Below, piece by piece: positions 16,174-24,959 of a stretch of DNA of 64,000 nt. Position 1 is the stretch's first letter; each line of letters starts with the position of its first letter. This DNA comes from Thermosphaera sp. (lineage in GTDB: Archaea > Thermoproteota > Thermoprotei_A > Sulfolobales > Desulfurococcaceae), in assembly GCA_038827615.1 (NCBI GenBank), contig JAWBNK010000002.1, forward strand, positions 62,001 through 126,000, written 5' to 3'. The notes below the pieces were generated by a model. That model saw only the letters and a list, made by a program, of their open reading frames with translations, did not search any database and had not been told where the DNA came from. Both the position numbers and the translations under genes were made by a program.

Positions 16174-19100
16174 TTGACGCCTGCTTTAAACCCATTGTAC
16201 AAGAACTCATGCCCTATTTGCGGCGGAGACGCTACCTCGAGGGATTTAGAAGAGAATGGGAGATGTGGAAAATGCAGTAGTGGTTTAAACGATTCCCTCA
16301 ACATCTTCTCCCTTAGCAAGATAATGGAGGATGAAGCAAGGGATTTCGAAGCCTTCTTCAAGACGGTGACTAGGGGGCTTACTCCATGGGGGGCCCAGAA
16401 GACCTGGGTTAAAAGAATACTATCAGGGGAGAACACTGTCCTGATAGCTCCTACAGGAATGGGTAAGACAACCCTCCTCGTAGCCTACGCCGTGTTCGCT
16501 AGTACGAGGGGGAAGAGAGTACTCTACGTTACTCCTACGCGGGCTCTCGGAAAGCAGATATACTTGAGGATCGTGGAGAACGCGGGGGGAACCCGGGGAA
16601 TAGTGTTCTATGACTCAGGGCTTTCGAAGAAGAAGAAGGCGGAGTCGATGGAGCTGATATCTAGAGGGGAGTTCAAGATACTAGTGATAACGAACAGCTT
16701 CCTAGGCAGGTATTTCGAATTATTGAGGAGGCATGAATACGACGTCGTAATCGTGGATGATGTCGACAGCTTGCTGAGGAGCGAGAAGAACATTCTAAGG
16801 CTCTTATTCCTGCTGGGCTTCACCGAGGGGGTCGTTGAGCTGGCGAAGAAGAGGCATCAGCTTCTCTGGAAGATCCTGGTCAACAAGAGCTTAAACAACG
16901 AGGAGTCCTATTCAAACTACATCAAGGAGTACTTGAATCTTGACTTGCAGATCGAGACAGCCGTTAAGAAGATGAAGCGGAGGCAACTAGTAGTCGCTTC
17001 AGCCACCGGTAGGATCAAGGGCTTGATGGGGAGAGTGCTCAAGGACCTGCTCCACGTGGATGTATCGGGGATTACCATCTACGGAAGGGACGTCTCAGAC
17101 TCCTACGTTGCGGAGAGATTTGAAAACATCGCTCAAGAGCTTGCGGGAGTTATCGAGAAGCTGGGGCCTGGGGGGATTATTTACACCTCCCCAAGGCATC
17201 CCTTCAAGCAGATGCTCGTGAAGGCTTCCGAAGACTTGAGGAAAATCCTCGAGGGGAAAGGCTTTAAGACAGCCGAGGCTACTCCCCAGGGGGTTTTGAA
17301 GCTAGTCAGCAAGCAGGTCGATATTCTATTAGGGAGCGCGAGCTACTACGGATCCAGCGTCAGGGGGATCGACGCTCCCCAGAGCATAAGGTACGTTGTA
17401 TTCCTTGGAACACCCGTCTTCACCGTTGACCTGGAATCATTCCTTTCAAACCCCAACATGCTTGCCAGAGTCCTTATTGAGCTGGCTGAGAAAACCGGTG
17501 TGAAAGCTCACAGAGAGAAGGCGTTCAGCGTTAGGCGGCTGGTCTACTTCTTAAGTCCCGGTGAGACGAGGCTTTTGAAGAACGTGTTGAACGGGAGGAT
17601 ACCTGAAGATGCTATTAGAGGTTTTGAGAAGCTCTACAACAAGTACATCGAGCTTAAAGCGATCTACGCTGAAGCTCTGGAGGAGCTTAGGAGGCATCTC
17701 GACAGAGTCGGGGTCTTGGAGGTTGGATCCATTACTTTACTGAGGAGCCAGAAGAACTATGTCGCGATAATCCCGGACGCCATGACCTACATTCAGGCGA
17801 GCGGTAGAGTAAGCAGGCTTTTCAACGGACGCATGACGCACGGCTTATCAGTGATCGTTGAAGACCCCTCGCTCATCAACCTGGTGAAGGGTCTAGAGCT
17901 GAAGCTGAAAATGATCAACAGGGACATCGGCTTCAAAGAGCTCAGCGGGATCGACCCCTCCAGGGAGAAGGAGTTGATCGATTCAACGAGAAGCGGGAGG
18001 GGTGAGTGGTCCATAAAGTACAGGAGCGTGCTCGTAGTAGTTGAATCCCCAACTAAGGCTAAAACGATCGCCAGGTTCTTCGGGAAAGCGGTTTCAAGGA
18101 GGATCGGGGATCTAAACATTTATGAGATACCGGTCAAGCTCGGCGACGAGATCGTTGATTTAAACATATCTGCGACTAGGGGCCACTTGTACGATCTAAC
18201 CACCGACCCCACGGTTGATAATTATGGAATAATCGTCGACGCCGGCTCGATCACGCCCGTGTACGATACTATCAAGAGGTGCAGAGTGTGTGGAACACAG
18301 TTCACACACGAGTCGATGTGCCCCAGGTGCGGGAGCCTGGTCTTCTCCGACCAGAGGAGCGTTGTGAACGCCCTGAGGAAACTGGCCAACGAAGTAGACG
18401 AGGTATTGATCGCCTCGGACCCTGATATCGAGGGTGAGAAAATTGCTTACGACGTGTACCTGGCGGTATCGCCGGTTAACAAGAACGTGTGGAGGATCGA
18501 GCTCCACGAGATAACTCCCCAGGAGTTCGCCCGGGCCCTCGAAAAGAAGAGAAGCATCGATAAGAACAGAGTCCTCGCGGAGATCTACCGTAGGAGCTTG
18601 GACAGGCTCGTGGGCTTCAGCCTCAGCCAAGACCTGTGGGCCAGGTTCGGTAAGAGGCATCTCGGCGCGGGGAGGGTTCAAACCCCCGTGCTCGGCATGA
18701 TCATCGACAGATACGTTGAATACGGGAGGAGCAAGTGCAGGAGGATAGAGCTTCTGCTGGATGAGCCCTTGTCAATTAAGTATTCAACATGCATCGATCC
18801 AGGCTCAGGCCTGGCAGAGAAGGCCAAGGCGGCGGATAGGATAATCTTGAGGAAGGAGGCCGAGGAGGTCGTCGAGGTCTCGCCGAAGCCACCCTACACG
18901 ACGGATGAATTCCTCGCGGACGCTGCGAGAAGGGGGTTACCCGTAAACTTGGCCATGAAGATTGCTCAAGACTTGTTCGAAGCAGGCTTGATAACTTATC
19001 ACAGGACTGATTCAAGATACATAAGCGCGGCAGGCATCTCGATAGCTCTGAAATATCTCTCGTCCAAGGGGTTGAGAGACCTCTCCAGCCCGAGCCACTG

Positions 19101-19809
19101 GGGGGAGCCTGGCGCTCACGAAGCAATTCGCCCGGTATACCCCTTTGACTCCGACGACTTGATGAAGGCGTTCACCGAGGGCTTGATACCTCTAACCATA
19201 CCCTTAACCGGCTTACACTACAGCGTTTACGACATGATTTTCAAGCGATTCATAACCAGCCAAATGAAGCCCTTCAAGGCCGTTAAAGCGAGCTTCAGCT
19301 TGTGGGTAGGAGACTCTAAGCTAGGCGTTTTCGAAGCCTATACCAGGATCATCGAGGATGGTTTCAACAAGGTAGCAGGCGTGAGGATCCATGAAAGTCT
19401 AGCCGGCATCGAAGAAGCAGCGGTGGGAGTGAGGGAATTCAAGTCGTCAATGTCGAGTAGGACGCCCTTATTCTCAGAGGGAGATCTGGTCACTCTAATG
19501 AAGAAGGTTGGAATAGGTAGGCCCAGTACTTATTCGAAAATCATCTCCAGCATCGTAAGGCACGGGTACGTCTTAAAGTCGAAGAAGAAGTTTAAGCTGA
19601 TACCAACTAAGACCGGGGTTGAAGTCTACAAGTATGTTTCCACGAACTACCCGGGGCTAACCTCGGTGGAGTTGACTCGGAGAATGGAAGAGATGATAGA
19701 TGAGATTTCAGCTGGCAGGCTTGACGCCGCCGAAGTCATATTGGATTTAATGCGAGCGTTAAGCGAGAAGAAGCTTGTGAAGCCGGAGACGATCAGTATT
19801 TCTTTCTGA
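16174..19809 (+). CDS. rgy: reverse gyrase
   Basis: A 1211-residue ATP-dependent type IA topoisomerase that introduces positive supercoils, a hallmark of hyperthermophiles. It has an N-terminal zinc finger (CPIC...CGKC, 13-34); Walker A PTGMGKT at 93-99 and VDDVDS in helicase domain 1; a helicase-like domain 2; a Toprim domain beginning VVVESPTKAKTIARFF near 620; a second zinc finger CRVC...CPRC near 704-720; and the catalytic Tyr942 in TYHRTDSRY. The TTG start follows GAGGATGA by three bases. The last 17 bases overlap the convergent second alba gene. Confidence 0.97.
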   Translation: MTPALNPLYKNSCPICGGDATSRDLEENGRCGKCSSGLNDSLNIFSLSKIMEDEARDFEAFFKTVTRGLTPWGAQKTWVKRILSGENTVLIAPTGMGKTTLLVAYAVFASTRGKRVLYVTPTRALGKQIYLRIVENAGGTRGIVFYDSGLSKKKKAESMELISRGEFKILVITNSFLGRYFELLRRHEYDVVIVDDVDSLLRSEKNILRLLFLLGFTEGVVELAKKRHQLLWKILVNKSLNNEESYSNYIKEYLNLDLQIETAVKKMKRRQLVVASATGRIKGLMGRVLKDLLHVDVSGITIYGRDVSDSYVAERFENIAQELAGVIEKLGPGGIIYTSPRHPFKQMLVKASEDLRKILEGKGFKTAEATPQGVLKLVSKQVDILLGSASYYGSSVRGIDAPQSIRYVVFLGTPVFTVDLESFLSNPNMLARVLIELAEKTGVKAHREKAFSVRRLVYFLSPGETRLLKNVLNGRIPEDAIRGFEKLYNKYIELKAIYAEALEELRRHLDRVGVLEVGSITLLRSQKNYVAIIPDAMTYIQASGRVSRLFNGRMTHGLSVIVEDPSLINLVKGLELKLKMINRDIGFKELSGIDPSREKELIDSTRSGRGEWSIKYRSVLVVVESPTKAKTIARFFGKAVSRRIGDLNIYEIPVKLGDEIVDLNISATRGHLYDLTTDPTVDNYGIIVDAGSITPVYDTIKRCRVCGTQFTHESMCPRCGSLVFSDQRSVVNALRKLANEVDEVLIASDPDIEGEKIAYDVYLAVSPVNKNVWRIELHEITPQEFARALEKKRSIDKNRVLAEIYRRSLDRLVGFSLSQDLWARFGKRHLGAGRVQTPVLGMIIDRYVEYGRSKCRRIELLLDEPLSIKYSTCIDPGSGLAEKAKAADRIILRKEAEEVVEVSPKPPYTTDEFLADAARRGLPVNLAMKIAQDLFEAGLITYHRTDSRYISAAGISIALKYLSSKGLRDLSSPSHWGEPGAHEAIRPVYPFDSDDLMKAFTEGLIPLTIPLTGLHYSVYDMIFKRFITSQMKPFKAVKASFSLWVGDSKLGVFEAYTRIIEDGFNKVAGVRIHESLAGIEEAAVGVREFKSSMSSRTPLFSEGDLVTLMKKVGIGRPSTYSKIISSIVRHGYVLKSKKKFKLIPTKTGVEVYKYVSTNYPGLTSVELTRRMEEMIDEISAGRLDAAEVILDLMRALSEKKLVKPETISISF

Positions 19810-20074
19810 CGGTTATGGCGATGTACGATTTGAACCTTCCCTTGAACCTATCGCTCCCTATCTCGACTTTAACCAGTTCAACACTATCCCCGAGCCTCGA
19901 AGTCAGCGCGTTGTAGACGTCGACGGCCTTACTTATGAAGACGCCGCTCCCCTTCAACACTACTTGATTACTCCCCTCCTGGAACACGAGGATCGCCTCG
20001 AACACGTAGTCTTCAACGGGTTTACCGCCTACGTTGATCAACCTGGCTTCTTCCACTTCACCCACCATAAACAT
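19793..20074 (-). CDS. second Alba-family protein
   Basis: A 93-residue Alba paralogue. The family core GGKPVEDYVFEAILVFQ and GSGVFISKAVDVYNALTSRL is evident, but the Lys pair of the first Alba (GKKPV) is replaced by GGKPV. In Sulfolobus the second Alba forms heterodimers that change chromatin compaction, and that is the likely role here. It overlaps the 3' end of reverse gyrase tail to tail. ATG 20068 is an alternative start. Confidence 0.9.
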   Translation of the reverse strand: MFMVGEVEEARLINVGGKPVEDYVFEAILVFQEGSNQVVLKGSGVFISKAVDVYNALTSRLGDSVELVKVEIGSDRFKGRFKSYIAITVRKKY

Positions 20075-20130
20075 TGAAATGAGCTACCGCTATTAAATAT
20101 TACTCTCGCAGGGAGAGTCTAGGCGATTCA

Positions 20131-20505
20131 TTTGAAACCGAAGGGTGGAACCGGGGGGTTATCGCTGAGATAAACATCATTCAAACCCCCACCCCTCCAA
20201 TTCACCTCCAGGACAGCGCTTCCAACAATTCAACATTTTTTTCAATAGTAAGAAATTAGAAAATAATAGTTCGGAAAATTAATCTTCATTATACAAACTA
20301 TATTTTTCAATTGATATTAACCAGTTATTCTCAAATTAGCTTTTTAGAGTTGAAGCAAAGGGGTGTGGGGGTTTAACCCGGCTTCTCCAGGGGATAGAGT
20401 TGAAATATTTGGGTGGAACTGGGGGGTTATCTCTGGGGGTTCGGTCCAGGCCCTCCACCTGTTCGAGGTGAAACCGAGCCGTTAAACCCCCCAGTTCAGC
20501 ATGGG
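20131..20505. other. candidate replication origin: AT-rich core flanked by G-tract repeats
   Basis: A 460-base gene-free spacer. An AT-rich block (about 20222-20345) is flanked by an inverted G-rich pair: CCCCCACCCC at 20186-20195 and GGGGTGTGGGGG at 20360-20371. Outside this are ORB-like elements: GGGTGGAACCGGGGGGTT (20143-20160), GGGTGGAACTGGGGGGTT (20411-20428, followed in both by ATC-CTG), and an inverted GAACTGGGGGGTTTAAC (complement of 20480-20496). A GAAACCGAAGGG motif also precedes the first copy. Dyad-plus-G-string elements around an unwinding region are the layout of Orc1/Cdc6-bound archaeal origins. No orc1/cdc6 gene is in this window. Confidence 0.55.
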
Positions 20506-20536
20506 GGTTAAGAGGGCGTCTATACTAATATTACAT

Positions 20537-20850
20537 GGGGGCCGGGACCCCGTTCACGCCTCCCTCCGGGGGGTGAGGAAACTCCGCGCACCCCGTGGCA
20601 GTGCGGCCCCGTAAGGGGCACGGGCAGTCCCCGTGGCAACGGCACAGAAACGATACGGCCGCGGCTGGATGGCTCTGATGCGGCTAGGCCCCCGGCGACG
20701 GGGGTTTTAAACCGCTGAGGACGGCTGCGGACGCGTTGAAACGGCCGCCCCGCACGGTGCAAGGCCTGGATCCGGTGTGAGGGCCACGCGACCGGTGGAG
20801 GCCGCTTAGACGAATACGGGTTTACAGAACGCGGGTTATGTCCCGGCCCC
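20537..20850 (+). ncRNA. rnpB: RNase P RNA
   Basis: A very GC-rich, highly structured region. The ends pair as helix P1 (GGGGCCGGGAC at 20538-20548 with GTCCCGGCCCC at 20840-20850). The conserved GGGTGAGGAAACTCCGC (20571-20587, CR-I), ACAGAAACGATA (20644-20655) and CGAATACGGGTTTACAGAAC (20811-20830, CR-V) are present in order. The length of about 314 nt fits archaeal type A RNase P RNA, the catalytic RNA that trims the 5' ends of pre-tRNAs. It ends two bases before the convergent tsr3 gene. Confidence 0.93.
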
Positions 20851-20851
20851 T

Positions 20852-21397
20852 CTAGCAGGGAGGGTTTTCACCCCAGTATTCTCTCACGATGCTTTCTAGC
20901 TCGCTGGCGCTCGATGCTCTCGAGTAAGAGCCGAGGAGTTCAGCGTTGAGGTCGTGGAACGTCCCCATCCACTTGAACAATCCCAGAAGCCCCCTGTATG
21001 TTTCCGCGAAGCCGGTTATGTAGGCGGCTGCGGCAACGGCTTCCACGCTGGACAGGATGCACGGCTTTCCGTAGTTCACGGGGTTTCCCGGGAGCAGCGG
21101 CGGCAGCTTCAAGTGCAGGCCCTTCACTCTCTTAAACTTCTCGGGGCCGAGGATCTTCCAGCTAGCGTCGACGACTAGTACCCCCCTTTCCTCGACGATG
21201 CTCCTGTGCCAGGGTCCGAGGTAGTCCTTGCTGAAGGGGTTGAGGACGATTAACCCTGGCTTAACGGTCCTCGGGTCCACCGGCTTGGCCAGCCCTGCTT
21301 TAACCATTTTCAAAGCTGTGTTTTTAACCGGGTCGTCTTCATAATATATTATAGTGTAAATCCTAATGTCTCCCGTCCTCCTCGCTCTTAATCCCAT
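20852..21397 (-). CDS. tsr3: Tsr3-family rRNA aminocarboxypropyltransferase (DUF367)
   Basis: A 181-residue member of the Tsr3 family. It has the blocks DPRTVKPGLIVLNPFSKDYLGP, VVDASWK and LPPLLPGNPVNYGKPCILSSVEAVAAAAYITG. Tsr3 transfers the aminocarboxypropyl group from S-adenosylmethionine to a hypermodified pseudouridine of small-subunit rRNA. The fold is of the SPOUT type and acts in the cytoplasm late in ribosome assembly. It is transcribed toward the RNase P RNA. Confidence 0.92.
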   Translation of the reverse strand: MGLRARRTGDIRIYTIIYYEDDPVKNTALKMVKAGLAKPVDPRTVKPGLIVLNPFSKDYLGPWHRSIVEERGVLVVDASWKILGPEKFKRVKGLHLKLPPLLPGNPVNYGKPCILSSVEAVAAAAYITGFAETYRGLLGLFKWMGTFHDLNAELLGSYSRASSASELESIVREYWGENPPC

Positions 21398-21466
21398 ATT
21401 AATGGTTTTAATCTCATTAGAAATATTTATTACTTGGAGTCGTCAAATACTAACATGGTGGAGTGA

Positions 21467-21727
21467 ATGGCGAAGTCAGCCGCAATAGTATTGATACAGA
21501 CCGAGATCGGCGCCGAGTCCAAGGTTTTAGACGAACTATACAAGATCCCGGAGGTCAAGGAGGCCTACGTAGTATATGGTACTTACGACGTAGTCGTCAA
21601 GATTGAGGCCGATGCATTGGAGAAGATAAGGGAGATAGTTACGAATCACGTCAGGAGGCTCCCTGATATAAGGACAACGGTTACCATGATCATTGTGGAG
21701 GAGAGGATAAAGTCCCCGTCCAGTTGA
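21467..21727 (+). CDS. stand-alone Lrp/AsnC effector-binding (RAM) domain
   Basis: An 86-residue protein consisting only of the Lrp-type ligand domain: AAIVLIQTEIGAESKVLDELYKIPEVKEAYVVYGTYDVVVKIEA, with no helix-turn-helix. Such single-domain proteins form ring oligomers and bind amino acids. They may modulate full-length Lrp regulators. A TATA-like TTTATTA sits about 35 bases upstream. Confidence 0.9.
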   Translation: MAKSAAIVLIQTEIGAESKVLDELYKIPEVKEAYVVYGTYDVVVKIEADALEKIREIVTNHVRRLPDIRTTVTMIIVEERIKSPSS

Positions 21728-21804
21728 GGATGCTTAACCATAAGCTTTTTTTCCTCAAACCCGGTTTAAACGGTTCTTCCCAAGGATTCATCGTTGAGGG
21801 AGAG

Positions 21805-21910
21805 TGGACCGGCCGGGATTTGAACCCGGGTCCTCCGCCTCTCTCCGACCTCGGTTCCGCCCCTTAAGGCCATGCAAGGGCGGCGCTCTTCCAGGCTGAG
21901 CTACCGGCCC
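21805..21910 (-). tRNA. tRNA-Ala (UGC) with 32-nt intron
   Basis: The minus strand folds as a tRNA of 74 nt once a 32-nt intron (21841-21872) is removed from the standard 37/38 position. The acceptor stem is GGGCCGG/CCGGTCC, the D arm GCTC...GAGC, the anticodon stem CCGCC/GGCGG with loop CTTGCAA (anticodon TGC), the T arm CCGGG TTCAAAT CCCGG, and the discriminator A. CCA is not encoded. The intron is typical of archaeal bulge-helix-bulge splicing. A TTTTAAA element near 21937-21944 is at the expected promoter distance. Confidence 0.95.
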
Positions 21911-21961
21911 TCTAAGACTGATTTATAACTACACAGGGGTTTTAAATGTGGATAGGAGGAG

Positions 21962-23053
21962 CTACCGGGTAATCCTAGCCGTCTTCAACTCCTCGAGGAG
22001 GCTCCTGGCGTCGGGGTCGCTGTAAATCCTCGCCCTAATATTGTCGAGGAGCTTGTTGAGAGCTGAGGCAGTAGCCTTCTTCAAATCCAGTGGATGGAGT
22101 TTTCCCTCGCTGTAGAGTTTCTCGAGAACGCTGTACTCCTCGATTATCAATGTTCCACCGTACTTCTCGGGCCGCTCGACCACTAGTTTGAAACCGGGCT
22201 GCTGGAATAAGAGGTACTTGTTTATCTCTAAGACAGGGTTGAGCTCGGCCGCCCTAGGCGGGCAGTACGCCTTCATGATCTTGGATTCAACCGACTCCGG
22301 CTCCTCGTGGACGAACACGGCCGTCTCAGGCTTGCTCTTGCTCATCTTTGCTTGAGCAGCTATTTCATCGGCTTCAATGCCTGCTTCCATCCTCCCGGGC
22401 CCCTGGAGTCCCGTAATTATTGGAGTGTGGATCGCCACGGGCTTCCTCAGCCCCAGCTTCTCGGCGACATCCCTCGCGAGCATGTGGGCCTTCCTCTGAT
22501 CCGTTCCCCCCATCGCGATGTCTAGGTCGAGGTAGAATATGTCGGTAACCTGCATCAACGGGTATACGAGCTTGGAGAAATCGGTCTCGCCTTCTTCAAC
22601 CCTCCTCCCCATTATGGTCAGCGCTCTTTTCACCCGGGCGAGGCTGACCTGCTTGGCTGACTTAAGCAGGAGGGCCCAGTAATCCTTATCGCTTGCCAAG
22701 TCCTCGGCGTCCACGAACTTAACCCTGCCGGGCGGCACCCCGATGGCCTCCAGGACGACTCTGGTGTAGCGCGCAGCCTTTCTGATCAGCTCGAGGCTCC
22801 CGCCGAGCTTATCGTTGATGTAAGCGTGCCAAGTGGCTTCCAGCAGGTAGAAGTCCACTCCCGCTTCAACCAGGTCCCTGACTTTGAACATCCAGACAAG
22901 CCATCCAACGTGCACCAGCCCGCTGGGCTCGAACCCGAGGTAAGCCCTGGGCTTCTCCTTCTCCGCGAGGACTTTCTTCAACTCATCCTCAGTGACTACC
23001 TCGGCAAGGTTCCGGGTCACAAGCCTGTACCTATCCTCGAGGCTCAAGGACAA
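21962..23053 (-). CDS. tyrS: tyrosyl-tRNA synthetase
   Basis: A 363-residue class I synthetase of the archaeal/eukaryal type. It has AYLGFEPSGLVHVGW (HIGH-equivalent HVGW), a tyrosine-binding region YPLMQVTDIFYLDLDIAMGGTDQRKAHMLAR, and KMSKSKP. It charges tRNA-Tyr. The length is normal for Crenarchaeota. The gene lies between tRNA-Ala and the candidate H/ACA RNA, all on the minus strand. Confidence 0.96.
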   Translation of the reverse strand: MSLSLEDRYRLVTRNLAEVVTEDELKKVLAEKEKPRAYLGFEPSGLVHVGWLVWMFKVRDLVEAGVDFYLLEATWHAYINDKLGGSLELIRKAARYTRVVLEAIGVPPGRVKFVDAEDLASDKDYWALLLKSAKQVSLARVKRALTIMGRRVEEGETDFSKLVYPLMQVTDIFYLDLDIAMGGTDQRKAHMLARDVAEKLGLRKPVAIHTPIITGLQGPGRMEAGIEADEIAAQAKMSKSKPETAVFVHEEPESVESKIMKAYCPPRAAELNPVLEINKYLLFQQPGFKLVVERPEKYGGTLIIEEYSVLEKLYSEGKLHPLDLKKATASALNKLLDNIRARIYSDPDARSLLEELKTARITR

Positions 23054-23115
23054 CCCTCTCCTCCTTCTTCAAATCCTCTATTATCCGGGAGATTAATTAA
23101 TAAGTTCTGGAACAG

Positions 23116-23196
23116 TGTCCCCCACCCCTAACACCCGTGGTCATCGAGGCCGCGCGGCTCGGCTTCCACGGGCTCTTAAAGGTGGGAGCGGGGCTG
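23116..23196 (-). ncRNA. candidate H/ACA guide sRNA
   Basis: On the minus strand: a lower stem CTCCCACCTT/GGGGTGGGGG (23179-23188 with 23119-23128, 10 pairs including wobbles), an internal pocket TAAGAG and TGTTA (23173-23178, 23129-23133), an upper stem CCCGTGG/CCACGGG (23166-23172 with 23134-23140), then an apical GC helix with GAA/TGA-type elements resembling a K-turn. The strand then runs into ACA (23116-23118). The pocket top is 15 nt from ACA, the spacing needed for pseudouridylation. A TATA box lies about 25 bases before the 5' end. The target was not identified. Confidence 0.6.
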
Positions 23197-23210
23197 TCGT
23201 AGTCATATTT

Positions 23211-23220
23211 GTTTAAAAAC
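23211..23220 (-). promoter_or_regulatory. TATA box for the candidate H/ACA RNA
   Basis: GTTTTTAAAC on the minus strand ends about 20 bases before the first base of the predicted H/ACA hairpin. It lies between the end of that RNA and the end of the upstream hydrolase gene, so it can only serve the RNA or tyrS. Confidence 0.5.
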
Positions 23221-23231
23221 CAAATTAATCC

Positions 23232-23918
23232 TTACGGGTACGGGAACACCTCGCCCGGCTTCAAGACGACTACCTTGGACTGAGTCCTCGACTCCACGAG
23301 TTGCTTGAAGGCGAGCGGGTCAGCTTTTATCAGCGGGAACGTGTTATAGTGCATTGGGATAACGTACTTGGGCTTCAACAGCTCCACGGCTTTAGCTGCC
23401 TCCCTAACCCCCATTGTGAAGTGCCCGCCTATTGGTAGGAGCGCGATGTCGGGGGCGTAGAGTTCTCCTATGAGCTCCATCTCGCTGAACAAGCCGGTGT
23501 CCCCTGCGTGGTAGACGGCCAGATCGCGGCCCCTGACCACGACCCCGACTGGAACCCCCCGGTTGCTGCTGTGAAGCGCTGGAGTTAAGACCACTTCAAC
23601 ATCCGGGATGGCGAGGGGGCCGCCGATGTTGCCTCCCACCGCTCTAACTCCTTGCTCCTGCGCGAACAAGCTTATCTCGTATACTCCGACAACTGGGGCT
23701 CCGGTGTGCTTGGCTATTTCTATAGCGTTTCCCAAGTGGTCTCCGTGGTCGTGGGTCACTACTATGTAGTCTACTCTTCTCTCAGCGTAGTGGGATGTTT
23801 TAACCGGGCTCAGCGGGTTTTCAACCCAAGGATCTATGAGGATGGTCTTCTCTTTGTCGTCGAGGCCTGTTAGGATTACTTCGAAGAAGCTGTGGCCGAG
23901 GTATTTGATGAACCCCAT
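23232..23918 (-). CDS. metallo-beta-lactamase-fold hydrolase (UPF0173)
   Basis: A 228-residue metal-dependent hydrolase. It begins with IKYLGHSFFEV, carries the zinc motif THDHGDH near residues 53-59 and a later His in LLPIGGHFTMG, and has HAGDTGLF and IPMHYNTFP. This pattern marks the UPF0173 (YtkL-like) group, whose substrate is unknown. All metal ligands appear intact. It is monocistronic and divergent from map. Confidence 0.9.
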   Translation of the reverse strand: MGFIKYLGHSFFEVILTGLDDKEKTILIDPWVENPLSPVKTSHYAERRVDYIVVTHDHGDHLGNAIEIAKHTGAPVVGVYEISLFAQEQGVRAVGGNIGGPLAIPDVEVVLTPALHSSNRGVPVGVVVRGRDLAVYHAGDTGLFSEMELIGELYAPDIALLPIGGHFTMGVREAAKAVELLKPKYVIPMHYNTFPLIKADPLAFKQLVESRTQSKVVVLKPGEVFPYP

Positions 23919-23988
23919 TCAACACACCATGTTATCTTATTGTTTAATACTTGGAAAAATCTTTATCTCATAGCGGGAGGGGTTTCCA

Positions 23989-24891
23989 GTGGTCTCGGAT
24001 GAAGAGTTGAGGAAGCTTTTGAAGGCGGGCGAGATAGCTAGGAGGGTTAGGGAGGAGGCGGCGCGGGTTGTTAAGCCGGGCGCTAGGTTGATAGATGTTG
24101 CAGAGCACTTGGAGAACAGGATAAGGGAACTAGGGGGTTCCCCCGCCTTCCCGATCAACATCGGGATAAACGAGGTAGCTGCGCACTACACCCCGCTGCC
24201 CGGTGATGCTTCGATAATACCGGATAACTCCGTGGTTAAGATAGACATTGGGGTCCACGTGGACGGACACATAGCTGACACTGCTACCACGCTGTGCTTC
24301 AACCCCGTCGCCGAGGGCCTGGTTGAATCGGCCCGCAGGGCTCTTGAAAGAGTAGTGGAAGTATTCAAGCCCGGTGTTAGGGCATCGGAGATCGGCAGGG
24401 TCGTCGAGGAGACTATTAAGGGCTACGGCTTCAAGCCTATCAGGAACCTGAGCGGTCACAGCATATCAGCCTACACTATTCACGCGGGACTCAGCATTCC
24501 AAACTACCACGACTTTCTCGCAAGGTTCAAGCTGGAGCAGGGAGTCTACGCCGTCGAGCCCTTTGCGACCAACGGGGCGGGATTAGTGAGGGATTTAAGC
24601 TTGAAGACTATTTACGCCTTGAAGCAGGGGCGCAGGGCTAGGCTACCGCCCGTCTTCTCGAGAATCTACGACGACATCTACGGGGAGAGGAGGACCCTGC
24701 CGTTCACCGAGAGATGGTATTCTCGGCTGGCCTCCTCCCTCGAGGGCTTGAGGAACGCTCTAGCCGTGATGGAGAGGAACAACCTCCTCATCTCCTACCC
24801 TGTTCTCGTTGAGAGGGAGAAGGGGCTTGTAGCACAGTTCGAGCACACTTTCATCGTCCTCGAGAAGGAGGTAGTAGTGACTACTCTCTAG
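23989..24891 (+). CDS. map: methionine aminopeptidase, type II
   Basis: A 300-residue cytosolic dimetal peptidase that removes initiator Met. Visible motifs are IGINEVAAHYTP (His near 67), VKIDIGVHVDGHIADTA with the two Asp ligands, LSGHSISAYTIHAG, an EPF segment, and the C-terminal QFEHTFIVLEKE with the last Glu ligand. The insertion between the last two motifs marks type II. GTG 23989 is the start; no better one is seen. Convergent or shared regulation with neighbours is not evident. Confidence 0.95.
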   Translation: MVSDEELRKLLKAGEIARRVREEAARVVKPGARLIDVAEHLENRIRELGGSPAFPINIGINEVAAHYTPLPGDASIIPDNSVVKIDIGVHVDGHIADTATTLCFNPVAEGLVESARRALERVVEVFKPGVRASEIGRVVEETIKGYGFKPIRNLSGHSISAYTIHAGLSIPNYHDFLARFKLEQGVYAVEPFATNGAGLVRDLSLKTIYALKQGRRARLPPVFSRIYDDIYGERRTLPFTERWYSRLASSLEGLRNALAVMERNNLLISYPVLVEREKGLVAQFEHTFIVLEKEVVVTTL

Positions 24892-24959
24892 GTTTTTGCA
24901 TATGTTTTTAAATGACTATTTAACTTCTAGAGATTGAGAAGCAGGTAGAGTGGGAAAGT

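Noticed and set aside
18196-18681. Minus-strand frame of 161 codons inside reverse gyrase
   Set aside because: Shadow of a strongly conserved gene; the opposite frame carries all reverse gyrase motifs.
20131-20505. G-rich repeats read as a CRISPR array
   Set aside because: Only two direct copies plus one inverted copy, no regular spacers and no cas genes; the AT-rich centre fits an origin better.
23129-23178. Matching the H/ACA pocket to the conserved CUCUUAA segment of 23S rRNA
   Set aside because: The 5' half pairs, but the 3' half does not place a U at the target position with the required flanking pairs.
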